The position numbers and the translations under genes were made by a program. A DNA stretch of 64,000 nucleotides from Crambe crambe (Eukaryota; Porifera; Demospongiae; Poecilosclerida; Crambeidae), in contig OZ004586.1 of NCBI GenBank assembly GCA_963924555.1, forward strand, positions 7,398,501 through 7,462,500. The letters run 5' to 3'. The notes below the pieces were generated by a model, which saw only the letters and a program-made list of their open reading frames with translations, was not told where the DNA came from and did not search any database. Numbering within the stretch: the first letter of the stretch is position 1; every line of letters starts with the position of its first letter. Shown one piece after another: positions 45,682 to 57,750 of this stretch.

Positions 45682-48077
45682 CTGTATTGGATAAATATTT
45701 TGTGCAGTGAATAATTGTATTGTATAGTCTCAAATGAACACACTTTCCTGAAATCAGCACAATTAGTGAGTGTGGGGAAAAATATCTAGCAATTAGACTA
45801 TTATAGGATGTAACAGGAAATGATGCTATTTCCAAGGATCCCATATTCTGAGATTCTGACCACAACAAAATAAGCACAAGTCTGTTAGTACATATAGCTC
45901 GATCATGTCATGAATCAAACTCTATCTCCCAAGTCACCGTCAAGGGACATATCTGAGACTAGTTGGAAGACTGTATTTAAAATGTGGTTCCTATTATCAG
46001 TGTTTAGCATAGCAAGTTGGTAATGGTCTCTAACATCAAAAGTTAGCATGGTAATGGTCATCAACCTCATAAACACACCTACCATATACAAAGCTAAGCA
46101 GGTCTACCTTCAAAGGGAGAGATATTGTCAGTCTTAATAAGTCCTATAGGCAAGTTACTTACAGTGTAGTGTTGTTTGGATGATCTTCAACACCACCTAA
46201 AAAGAATGTCAAGAATTTCAAGTATATTTAGATCACCCAATGAATGTAAGTTACACATGTTGCCTCCAGCCTCGGAGGGGCAAGATGGCAAGGTGGTCAA
46301 GGAGACAGGAGGGAGGGGAGCAAGGGGACAGGTCAGAGCAAGGGGACAGGATGGAGCCCTAGTCTCATATTTACACTGTACCTTGTGTAATACTTGCAGC
46401 TACTCCTTCTTGCCCTATTTCACGAAGTGCTGACTTGAGACTCCTCCAACTGGGTTCACCACTCTGCTTAAGGACATTGTCTTCTTTATTGAGCCAGGCA
46501 CACACCATCTCTTCAAGCAATGGATCCATCTTCCTTAACTTGGGGTAGAAGAGTCCCAGAGCCCCACCCAACTGCCGCAAATCTCGTTTGCTGAGAGTTT
46601 CAAGAGATTTAACAACTTGGAAGTGATCGTCCATTGTTAGTTGTCCTATAAAGATTTATAGAACACTTGAAGTTGTTCATACATTAGAATTCAGTGAACT
46701 CCCTCTAATCAGGCCACCTTTGGGGCGGACTGGTAATAAAGAGCTAAAGTATGAAAAAGAAGCCACCAGATTATCACCAATAGAGTTAGAATGCTTGATT
46801 TCTACTTGGGATTGGACACCAATAGAGTTTTGATTGAAAACTTTGACATACATGCACCTACTTGTATAGAAATTATTACGAGAATAATAAAATTAAATCT
46901 AAATTCCCAGAGTTCATATCCTGCTGTAAGTATGTAAACTCTATATATTATTGTGCACTAACTGCAAACACAATAGAGAGTTTACATAGTTCTAGACCCA
47001 ACCAACTTGCAAACCACTGTACAGGAGATTGCTGTTAGATAACTCTTTAAGTGCTTGAGGTCAGTAAACAATACACAGTAACTTTAAGTTTATATAAGAA
47101 AGACAGTGAGCTTTTTCAGATTTTACATTTTGGTTCAGCAATCTCCTGTACGTCATACCTCAACCTTAGTTTGGAAAATACTTGAAAGGTAAATTCATAG
47201 ACCCAATACCCACAGTTTAAAGGAGCTCAGAGTGTTTTGTTTTGAAGTTCACTCTTATTGCTAAACTTTCCCTACTTTTCCTTTTATTTAGAATAAATAT
47301 TTTCCCTTTATTAGCTTTATGGTAAACGGGCATACCCTATACACAGCACCACTATAAGTATTATTTTTGTTGTTGTTTTTGTTTGTACATAATAATAAGC
47401 TTGACATTTTAGTTCTGGTCTTTGAGGCAGCACATTATTCTGGTAAAAGGTCATTGAAGCTGTTGATGGCATACCTTTACTTGAGTTATCACTGGGTGCT
47501 GTGGCCTGAGGCTGCATTCTTTTGGAGGAGGAGGAGACTGGGGAGGAGTCACTGGTAAGTGGGGTGGGTGTGGCCATCATCATTCTTTCAGAAGACTCCT
47601 TCAAAGATTGCACAGGCATAGTGGGCACAGGAGATTGAGCAGTAACTATGGGGGAATAGCTTCATAATAATTATATGCTTTAAAAAACAAACAAACAAAA
47701 AATAACTGTAATATAATCTACCTACCTGGTAGGGGCTGGTGGGTAGAAAGTTCAGAAGCTACTATTGACACACCAGGACCTGTGCTTCCCTGATACTCTG
47801 TATCAAGAATCTCGATCATGTCTCTGTATCTTGTGCTGTTCTGACGCATATAGTTGACCACTACATGGTAATTGCGAGGATTGAGTTTAACTCGATCTCT
47901 GATTGCAGTCACAAGTATGTTGGATTTCTCAGCAGGAGAGAATCTGACATCATAATCATCTGTTGTGAGGAATCTCCACTCATGAAGAAACTGTGCTATA
48001 TCTCGGTCGGACTTGAGAGCAATCTCCAGCTTCCTGCTGCACTTGACAATAGTGGAATATTCCTTGGACTCTGCCAT
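42708..48077 (-). CDS. NLR-like receptor D: CARD-linker-Death-NACHT-LRR
   Basis: The reference form of this family in the window. Exons: 48077-47726 (CARD; ATG chosen, MAESKEYSTI start, pattern RDIAQFLHEWRFLTTDDYDV), 47645-47475 (linker), 46645-46382 (Death, MDDHFQVVKSLETL to GVAASITQ), 46196-46163 (34 nt), 45681-42708 (NACHT-LRR and stop). All borders are GT-AG and the sum is 3795 nt in frame (1264 residues). Introns up to the 34-nt exon are phase 1 and the last is phase 2. The CARD has an 18-nt in-frame loss compared with B and E. AATAAA on the - strand is at 42592-42587. Family knowledge: STAND NTPase receptors oligomerise on sensing and recruit partners through CARD/Death; the ligand is unknown. 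Confidence 0.87.
46163..46645 (-). CDS. Death exon and 34-nt exon of NLR D
   Basis: The Death exon (46645-46382, 264 nt) follows an AG acceptor 16 nt before the in-frame ATG, so MDDHFQ is internal rather than a start. It enters and leaves in phase 1. The 34-nt exon (46196-46163) enters in phase 1 and leaves in phase 2, adapting the phase-1 modules to the phase-2 NACHT exon. The same pair is at 11473-11210/10980-10947 in A and 25148-24885/24652-24619 in B; E keeps only a 43-nt form of the adaptor (59556-59514). Confidence 0.8.
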
Positions 48078-48289
48078 TTCCACTACCAACAGTCAGCAAT
48101 GGCTCTAATTGCAAATGATCAGTAAAGAAAGAGAAAAGTGTGATAGCAAGGGAAGGAGTGGGTGGAAACTAACAGTATAGCAGGAAGTTCTTGTGGGGTA
48201 GAACTTTTAAATCAAGGTGCTTCACACTTTTTTTATAAAACCATGAAAAAATTTACCCCACGAAAATTTCATGCTATATAGAACAGTCA

Positions 48290-48700
48290 TACTGCAATCG
48301 TATAAATTTTCGATGGGGTTTATTTTCGTAGTCAATCAGAATCCTCGAAAATAATAAACGAAGTCTTAGTACTATGACGTCATATATGACGACTTTGCGC
48401 ATGCGTGTGCGATGCGATATCGATAGCAGCTGGAAAAAAACCTGGAGCAGATAGTCCGTGAGATGTGAAAGTATCATGCTTCATTACCGGGACTCTCTTC
48501 TACAACGAAGCGTCTCACCTTCCGTAGCAGTCTAGATTTTAGTCTGGTATACCAGCCCAGCTTTTTGGGGACTATCTATGCGCATGCGTTATTTTCCATG
48601 TGCTTGCTACGAAAATTAGACCTGCGGAAATTTTTTATTATAGGAACGGCTCCGGAAATCACGAAATTTTAAACCTCCGAAAATTTATACGATTACGGTA
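48290..48700. mobile_element. 411-bp MITE with TACNGTAATCGTATAAATTT ends
   Basis: The ends TACTGCAATCGTATAAATTT and AAATTTATACGATTACGGTA are inverted repeats of about 22 bp, with TA as likely target. A truncated copy at 60390-60497 lies at the same place in block E. The insertion is missing from block B (near 27018), so it came after B split from the D/E ancestor. Confidence 0.8.
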
Positions 48701-48737
48701 ATGAGATATTGATACAGTAACTATCCTATCTACTTCC

Positions 48738-48952
48738 AGGCCTCACTATTCTATGGAACGGAATGGAACGAAACAGAATGGAACAAAACAGAACAGAACA
48801 TAACGGAACAAACGGTTCCAGGACCCTATTTCATGGAACGGAATTTTTACTGCGCATGCATGTACAGTAAGAGTTTAACAGTTATCTTCAGACCCTAGGA
48901 TGGTGAAAGTGTGTAATGCACTGTCATAGCTCGGATCTTCCAATTTCCCACA
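48738..48952. mobile_element. Truncated copy of the 9-bp-target MITE
   Basis: Matches the left part of 27050-27598, with the same upstream flank (CTATCTACTTCC). The match ends at about 48952 in CCCACAATAT, and the right end and right flank are gone. It marks the edge of the duplicated NLR flank in block D. Confidence 0.8.
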
Positions 48953-49844
48953 ATATTGTGGGAAATTGGAACTTGTGTTTCCACAAAGAAACACAAGTTG
49001 TCAAAGAAAAATAGACATGGCTAAGCAAGTAGCTAGGCATGGTCAAATTGCATTTTCATTTTATAAGGGGGGTTGCAACCCCCTCAACCCCACCCCTGGA
49101 TCCAGCCCTGTACAAGGACATGTCTGAGTTGTTGGGCTTTCTATATAGCAAAAAGTTATTGTACAGTTATAAATTACTGAGCTGGTCACTGGTTATTGGC
49201 AATCTCGGGACTATTGGCCTATAGGATATCAAATGTCCAACCATATTCCACCTTGTATGTTTCTCAAGTGCAGCAGGATAGTATGAAGTTGCACTACCTT
49301 TTGTGAGGGGTTTTGACAACACTCTCCCTCCTCTGGAAAGTGGGAATCTGATCTATCACCTTCTCAACCCTGTGATTCCAAACTGGGAGCTATTTCCTTC
49401 ATCTCTTCTACTCACCACACCTCACACCCAAAGGCTAGACTAGTCTAGGTAGGATCCTAGGACTGCTTAGTACATCAAGCTACAGCAGACCTAGATCTAT
49501 AAACCCACCTTTCAAATAGCAACTCTTGATCACTCAGCCTGAAAGAATCGCGAACGAAAGAAGCACCCACCGTTTGTTTCTAGTTTTGCAATTTGCTGAC
49601 TTTGCAAACAGTATTTCAATATTACTTTATGCTCTAATAGAGAAGATTTCTTCTCCTCGATCGTCTAGAGGTCCTTTTGCTAACATCCCAATAACCAAAG
49701 CCTTGCTTGAGGTAAGTGTTTGATACATGCATGAAGTTTGACTGTGTCCTTCACAAATCTCATACTACTACGTACCCCATGTTAGTTACCCATGCTCCCC
49801 TCCCTTAAATATCATCTCCATCTTCTTTGTCACTATTCATACAG

Positions 49845-52800
49845 GGGTCCTTTTGCTAGTGCCCTGGGTAAGATGTGACATCCTGAACACTGTGTGGCAG
49901 GACTGCTTCAGAAACCTCTTCAAGACACTAACAACACATAGGAGAAACAATATACACCCATCCTCCATTTCCACAGGATCGTCTCACCTGCAGCCCACAA
50001 GACCATTATAAGAAATGTAAGTTTGCCTTGAAATTATGCACTAAACAATGGGACAGTAGCTATGAAGAATTGTTGGATATTGCTGGCCTTCCCACCTTAC
50101 AGAATCACAGAGCATTTCTCAAGATGTAATGCCTCCACATCCTCCAGAAAAGACTAGACTTTCCTCCCAATGTATTTACTCCAAAACCACATGGTGGAGA
50201 ACCCGTGCATCATCCTTTTTACGCGAGCCACTAGCAAAGTCTTTTGCATTCCAGTCATCTTTTGTGCCAAGCTCGATCCATTTGTGGAACAATCACTAAA
50301 CTCAAGCTCTGTCATTGCCTTCAAACGTTACATTTCTCTTCTGTTTCAATAGGTACACATTAATGTTAGCTCATAGCTATTTAATTTTCTTTCCATAAAA
50401 AAAAAAAAAAAAAGTCCAGTGCTTGAAGTTGAAACAGGACAGGAATTATTTCAAGGCACACTCCCACTCACTCACTAACTACTGTATTGTACTCCTCATT
50501 GTGTAATCTCTCTCTCTCTCTCTCTCTCTCAGTTAGGAAAATCTCCTGGAGCACCATTGAGAATAGACCAACTGTTTCATGATCAGGTACAGTTAGTATA
50601 CTAGCATATACTAGCATATACTAATAATTCTCCCTCTTATATTATGTCCCTTCAGCTCCTCCCAATGTTCCTTCCACTGTTACCAAGACAACACCAAGAA
50701 AGGGTCCCCCATAGCAAAGCCACCTCCCCCCACCACTTCTGGATCAAGTGGGTGACACATGTAAGTGACAAGTGAAGATGACCTTTTTAGATCTATATAA
50801 TGGATGAAGTCCCAATAGGGTGTCTTATTCAGTGGAATGAACTGCAATTTTAGACTTGTAAAGCTGATATATGTATCCCAGTTAGTGTGCTTTATTTGGA
50901 GATAATCAAAAAATTATTTTTTATAGCTCCAATTGCCAAGTGTAGGCAAAGTGGTGGATCGTCAAGGTGTGTGTGAAGCCTGCCAACAACCCATAAGGTA
51001 ACCATTTGTTTCCTCCCTCTAATCCTTTCTCCTCTCTCATCTCTTCCTCCCTCCTCAATCCTCTTCATTCGGATCGTCTTGGTTCCTTGCCTTGATCCTT
51101 CACTATCTCCTTCCTGTGATCTTCTCCAGGGGTCCTTTTGCTAGTGCCCTGGGTAAGGTGTGGCACCCTGAACACTTTGTGTGCCAGGACTGCCAGAAAA
51201 CTCTTCAGAACACAACCTTCATCTTTGAGGAGGATAAGATATTCTGTGAGGAATGCTACCAGAAGAACTTTGCCCAGACCTGCCACTCTTGCAATAAACC
51301 CATTCTAGGGGTGAGTCTATCCAGAATAGTTGGGTTCCCCCCAAGTGAAACTGATCAGAGTGGTGCTTGAATACCACATTAAAGGATTCTTAAATACATT
51401 GTTTTAACGACATGAAAGAAAAATGGGCCTGTCAGAGTGGTGTTGTACTTTTGTGTTGTAGCTCAACCATAATTATGTTATGTTTTGGTTGAAACATTCA
51501 CCAAAGGTCAAAGTACATACTTATTTCTTACTGGGCATGCTCAGTATATATACGAATTATTATAATGCAGCCCAGCATCAGTGCTATGGGTCTCAACTGG
51601 CATCAGGAACACTTTTCCTGCTCACGCTGTATGGCCAACTTCTCCAAAGGTAGGAATGAAAGAGAAATTGATGTGTAATTTATCTGACCTTTGACCTCAG
51701 GGTCAGGGTTCAACATGGTGTTGTTTTGTGGAGATTGTTATGGGGCCATCTGCTTTGGCTGTAGCCAGCGAATTGGAGGAGACCAGTTGTGGGTGGAGGC
51801 CCTGGACCACCAGTGGCACCCTGCATGTTTTGTTTGTGACGTGAGTCACTTACCTAGCAATTTATATTTAGTCTAACAACTAGAATTCAAACTTCTACTT
51901 TAACTAGACAAATGCAATGCATTGTGGGGCAAGCCTGAGCTGAATGTGATGCATGTTTCATTTTAGCAAGGGTGAAACAGTGAGAATGCATGGCCTCTCT
52001 TTCTGAAGACAATCTTTGGTCTGTATTCTCTGAGCATGATCAACTTCTGACTTGCACTCTCCCTCAAGCACTCTCTTTTCTCTGGAGCTGTGCTTTGAGC
52101 AGGATGTCTTGCCTTCTATCTCCTACTTAAGTACTTTCTTCTTTCTGTTCAGCAATCTCAGAGTTTGTCAGCTTTCTAATTTCATCCATTCTTTAGTAGC
52201 TAGCTAGAAAACCAAAATTTTCTCTGTTATTTGATGCCTGAAGCATTCTTTTCTCTGGACCAGCATATGGGAAGCATGTCTTGCTTGATTTCTTGATCTA
52301 CGTTTCCTAAGAGGTTCTTCCTTCTGTTTAGCGGTCTCACTGTGATGTAATGATTGTCGCACTATTAAAACATATTATATCAAACTCCAGCAGCCAACAC
52401 GCTAGTGTGGGGTTTGCTCAGGCTTGCCCCAATTAGAGAAAGTGTGGGTTATTTCTCTATTGATAGGGGCTTGCTGCAAGTGCTTTTTATAGCTACCGTA
52501 CGTTCTAACATTGCTGAATATGCATACTCATCCCACAGTTATTTAAATTTTGGTTGAAAATCAAGGACAGCATCTTTTATTACTAGAAGTTGATTGTTAG
52601 TTTGGCGGCACCGACCCTTTACTTCAGGGGGGGGGGGGGAAGGGTCTGGTAACTCTAGCATAAACGAGTTGTGTCATTACATCACAGATTACATCACCAC
52701 ATATATTTTCGCGCACGTATTTGCAATTGATGGGTGGTGGTCATGCCTCAGTGTGTTTGGAGACAGGAGTTTGTAGAAGAGCGGAGAAGGGGTAGAGAAG

Positions 52801-54318
52801 AGGGGAGAGAGCCTGGATCTTGAGGCTGTTCTCAGAATAATTACCCCTGCTACAGTCTGTAACTATTCTGGCTTTATTCAGTCGAATCTAAATGCTTCTT
52901 GAAGCGCTCATCATGCACAGGGGAACTGTGGTCACTAGGTAGCTGTTCTGCTATCGCTACACTATAGTCTACAGCTAGCTAGCCATGCCGGGAAGCACGT
53001 GGGTAATTAAGAAGAGCGTGTGCACCAATTTCTAGCAATCTGATTGGGCCGCCATCCTGGCAGCGTTGACACAACTCGTTTATGCTAGAGTTACCAGACC
53101 CTTTCCCTCCCTCCGCCCCCCCCCCCCCCAAGAAAAGGAGGTAAAAGGTCAGCGCTGCCAGACTAGTTGATTGTATTCTTCATTTTGCATTTGAATTATG
53201 TTCTCAACAGTCTACGCTAAGAGCAAGGTACAAAGGTTACAACTCGTGGGGAAAAAGGCTTGTATTAAGCAATAGGACATGTTTTGCTCATTTGTGTATA
53301 TCATAATTTTCATTCTATCATATTTTATCATTTCTTACTTCAATAACAACACAAATAATAGTTGATCTATAACCTACGCCGCTTAAATGATTTTGAATAG
53401 TCCATTGAAAAACGAGGCAGTTCTAGTGGTGAATTTACATTTACTTGAGGGTGGTGACTTGGGTTGACTGTGCATCTTGACTCTTTGCTGAGAGGTAGTC
53501 CATGCTTCATATTTCAACATACCTTTGAAAATTTTCAGTATCCTACTTCGTGCTTCGAGATACACGGTCACAAATAGTGACAAAAACACCACTTTTTAAC
53601 CACGAACTGGCATACTCAAAACTAACTTCAAATCTTTTATAGCTCCACAGCAGTCTAGATTAGACCCACTAGTATCACTGCATACTATAGTTGGCCCTCT
53701 ATGACTAATGGCTTTAGGCTTATAACGTCCTTGCTACACGGCCTTCTTCTCCGTCCATTTTCCCAATTTTCAGTAGACTGTGCAACGTGCAGCAAAAGGT
53801 CAGTGGCACTTCATTTTTGGATGACATCATCCCTGACCTCAATACTATAGTATTATACTACCATGGTAACTCCTACCTGTACAGAATTAGAGATATCAAC
53901 TGGTTTTCTGGCTCATCTCCTCCCAAAACAGTGCCTAGAAAGGTCATTGATGGGTGTGGCACTGTGATGACACTTTGCAAATTTCGCAGTGCGCCATAAT
54001 CCTTTGTTGTTTATGTCTCAGATAAGTTGTAATAGTTGTTCACATGAATGTTATGAAACTGTCAACCTCACTGGCATGTGTGGTTTGTTTTGTGGTTGCT
54101 GATAATGTACATTCCTGAGTACCCAATTATAGTGGGTCTTAGTGTAGACTGTTAAAGTTTGTGCATGCATAATGTAATGTGATGTAATGTTACTGCAGAA
54201 AAAAAAAACATTAATGTTAGAACAAATTATTCCTTTCTTTCAGAGCTGTCGTCGTCCTCTTGAAGGCACTACTTTTTTTGCTCGTCTTGGCAGACCCTGT
54301 TGCAAAGACTGTGTGTAG
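49845..54318 (+). pseudogene. PDZ-LIM copy E, heavily decayed
   Basis: Relics: 49845-49925 (LIM1b-like, with TGA in place of the W codon), 49980-50020 (part of the linker exon, SPAAHKT), 50533-50583 (part of the fourth exon). More complete exons: 50656-50760 (10-nt loss, frameshift), 50937-50997 (7-nt gain near the start, frameshift), 51130-51310 (LIM1b, open), 51571-51649 (LIM2), 51701-51840 (in-frame losses of 21 nt), 54244-54318 (LIM3 end). No PDZ exon remains. The last intron carries a 568-bp MITE. Confidence 0.86.
52598..53165. mobile_element. 568-bp MULE-like MITE, block E copy
   Basis: Same element as 40613-41175 with perfect 9-bp flanks GTTGATTGT (52589-52597 and 53166-53174). Block A has a related but uninterrupted sequence near 6318-6345, so the insertion happened in the ancestor of D and E and was copied with them. 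Confidence 0.92.
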
Positions 54319-54743
54319 ACACACAAAGTCATTAATGAAGTGTACAACTCTATAGTGGAGCAGATGAGTATTCAATGTAGCCATTATAAACTCTTCTTTT
54401 TTATATGAGTAGCTATTTTTGTTGCAGACTTACAATGTATTCAATAGTCTAGTGCATGTCGTGTTTATCACTTTCTGTTATAAGAAGCTTAAGTTTTGAA
54501 AAGAAGATGGTCACGCATGCGCAAGATAAATCAACCACCAATCAAATAATGGAATTTTTATTTGGTGAGTGAAGAGTTCAAAAGAGCTACATGAATTAAT
54601 TTTAGCATGAAAGGATGTTCAGTATTGGAATAGCTAGGAGCTACATGGTACATCCCAATTTTGTTTTGTATTAACAAATTGAAGAGTCACTAGTTGATGA
54701 CAATTCGAATTCAGAGCCTTCTGTAAAAGAGGGTGCATGTTTA

Positions 54744-57700
54744 TTATAGTTGATCACATCCCAGAGCCTTCTGTAAAAGAGGGTGCATGTTTTGCAGTGC
54801 CTGCATCTCCAGCAGGTCAGGACATGACTGGTACAGTGATGGTTGAATGGAAGCAAATACAATACGCTTTTTTAGAGGGATATGTCGCCACCCATATGAG
54901 GATAGTGGTCTGGGAGAGTCGTGTTGCTGTAGTAGTTGGTGGCGATGGGGGAAGTGCAGAGTTCTGAGATCACAGAGGGACTGGGATCTCCTTAGGTTGT
55001 GTCGTGGAACAGCAGGATCTCTTCGCAGAGAACGGGCCATGCAGTCACGAAAGGGTGGATTACTTTGAACATCATGAGTAAGATACCTACCACCAGTAAA
55101 GTCTAAATTCTCCATGGAATGACGGAGAGAGTCATTTAGACTCATGATGTAATTGCAACAGAAATGAGGCATTGCTAATAGTATGTCATCAATGTCTATT
55201 TCTACTGTTATTGACTTGATGGAGTTCATCTCTGCTATGCAGCTCAAGTATTGGAAAGACCTCAACATATCCAGTGGGTGAATTTTTGAACTTAATGGTA
55301 TCAATTTCAGGGTAACATGCTCAATGCTCCCAGCATTAGTACATACTTTACATCCAAAGTTAGTCCTTAATGTTGAAATAGTGGAGGAAGATAGTGCTGC
55401 CTGAAGCACTGGATAAAGCTCATAAGAGGTGAACAGTTTTGACCTTTTATATGGTAGTGGCTTCACAACTTTAGGATAACATTCAAGTTCTAATTCTGTG
55501 AGAGTAGAACTAGTGGATATGATTTTGCATGATTCCTGCACACCTTTCTGAGTAGGAGGAGTACGGCACACAAGACTGAATTTTTCCAAGTTTGTAATAT
55601 GTTGAATGGATTGGAAAAGTAAATAGTCATCTTCACATGATTCAGAGAAATCTAAGTAGATACTTGTCAATCCTGGTGAACTTTTTGAAATCCAATCACA
55701 AAGAACTGGTACTAATGGAGAAGAAATGCCATTTAGAGTGAGAGAGTCGATATGAAATTTGGGAAAGTACTTTGTGAGTGATGTAAGTTTGGATGATACA
55801 TGCACACTGTGATGTACCTCTATACGTAAGTCCTTAATAGTCCCTAATGTTCCACCATTTGTTTTCTTTGTGTGCTCAGACAAACTATGCATCAACATCT
55901 CTAGAGATGTATGTATGACCACTCTCTGGCACTGAATAGGAACATGGACTAGACAATATCCAAAAACATACACATCCAAGGGGGTGGACAAGTATAAATG
56001 AGAATTTTTGATGTCTAGTTTAAGTTCAGAAATGTCTCGAATTTCATATAAACAATGCACCAGGTAAGAATCAAGTCCAGATAGGGTCAGGGTTTCTTGA
56101 AAGATTTTTTCATTGTAGCCCACAATACCACACAAGAACTGACCAAAGACTCTGAGGTGTGGTATCACTTGTCCAGATTGGGATACTATTTTAGAAGAAG
56201 CTTCATCTACTAAGTCAGAATGACATGAAACATACCAAGCAGCAAGAAACTCTTGGATGCTGAGATGGAGGAAGGAGTAGGAGGTTGCTGCACCCTCACA
56301 CACATACATCTCTTTGACTGCATTCATGAGACCTAAATGCTGGAAACCCTCTCCAACATCACTATCAGTAAACACTAGCTGCACATCTTCCTTAAACAGA
56401 CCACTGTAAGCTAGTTGACTAACTCTCTTAAGGTCTATGGAAACACTCTCTGGTAGATCTTTAAGACTAGTGGGTACTTTGGAATGCTTGTCCCATTTCC
56501 CGCTAGAAATCATGTGCCTCCTGATTAGAACTAGAGTAAGGGTGGTGTAGAGCTGTGTCATGGTTTTGGGCATCAGCTCTCTGCTCTTTCTGATATCTTT
56601 GAACACTTGTGCAATAATGGCACAATTGACAGGAATGTACATCAGTGAGTTAATGACAGGGTTAGAAAATATAAAATCCTTAAAGTGAGCAAGAACCTTG
56701 GGTTCTGATTTGAAAGCTGTTTCTGCAAACCTTACTTTGCACTCATCAGTGAAACCACACACCTCTACATGCCTGAAACCCTGAGGAAAGTAACTCTTAA
56801 GAGCAGATGGTCGACTAGTAACAAGACGAGTAGCTTTAGGTAAGCAAGAACCACTAATTAATCGCATTATCAGCCTCTTCTCATCGTGAACCACAGAAGG
56901 CGGCATCTCATCAAAACCATCCAACATGAACAGGACACCCTCCCCCTCACATTTCCACACCTCATTCACCACTTCCCTACGAAATTGCTCATCATCATGA
57001 TATATCAGGTCCTCCAAGGAAGTAGCATTCTGGACCCTTCTTTCACGAAGCTTTAGCTGAAGTACCATTTTATAGTGTTTCAATGAAGTCAAGTTGTCCC
57101 ACTTCCTGCACAACTCCCAGGCCAAAGTGCTCTTACCAATGCCAGGGGGTCCTTCCACCAACACAAACCTTGTTCCTGAAGGTACAATGTCGTCCAATTC
57201 CAAAGGACTCTTTGCTCCTCTAATTTCATCCACACCACCATACAGGGTTGCTTGTGAGAATCTGTCGTCTTCATGAATGGCTCTACCTTTTTCCACCAAA
57301 GCAAGGCTAATGAACTCACTACAAGGAGCAATGGAGGGTTTGTCATCACGAGCTACAGGCTCATTTTCATAGTATGGTTTGAGGTAATTATTTGCATATT
57401 GCATCAGTGCTGAGTGCTTAACTTTCCCTTTCCTTAGAGATTTACTGGAAATCTTCTTGGAATGTTTTTTGTGATGAGTTTTCCTCTTGTATTTTTTCGT
57501 AGTGGTCACATGATCACTATCAAAGGAGTCAGAACTAGTGGCACTACTTGATGTAGATGATGAACTAGATGATGAGACTACACGTTGTCTTTTCTTACTT
57601 TTCTTGTGTTTGTGCAGTACCTTGTGTTTGTAAGTTCCTTTATGCTGCCTTGTGGAGGCAGAAGGTTTCTTATGTTTGGCTGGTGGAGTGTTGGAGGCAG

Positions 57701-57750
57701 AGGGAGACTGGTCAGAATGATCACTGTCACTGGACAAGGATGAAACATTC
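54744..57750 (-). CDS. NACHT-LRR exon of NLR E
   Basis: Open exon of 3007 nt with P-loop codons near 57126-57150 and Walker B LFMLDGFDEMPPS near 56905-56940. It stops at GCDQL followed by TAA; the DNA just after the stop (54680-54735) still encodes the HAPSFTE-type tail that copy A translates, because A has a few extra bases there instead of the stop. The LRR half differs from A, B and D mostly in loop-like segments. Confidence 0.92.

Larger units (their letters stand above)
48078..49844. other. 5' flank of NLR D and start of block E, transposon-rich
   Basis: No exon seen. The stretch is made of the short TATAGCA MITE (48176-48278), a TA-target MITE (48290-48700), a truncated GGAAC-rich MITE (48738-48952), a local hairpin near 48940-48970 and sequence shared with 15097-16100 (from about 49116). 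Promoter elements of NLR D would lie just right of 48077 but none could be named. Confidence 0.65.
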
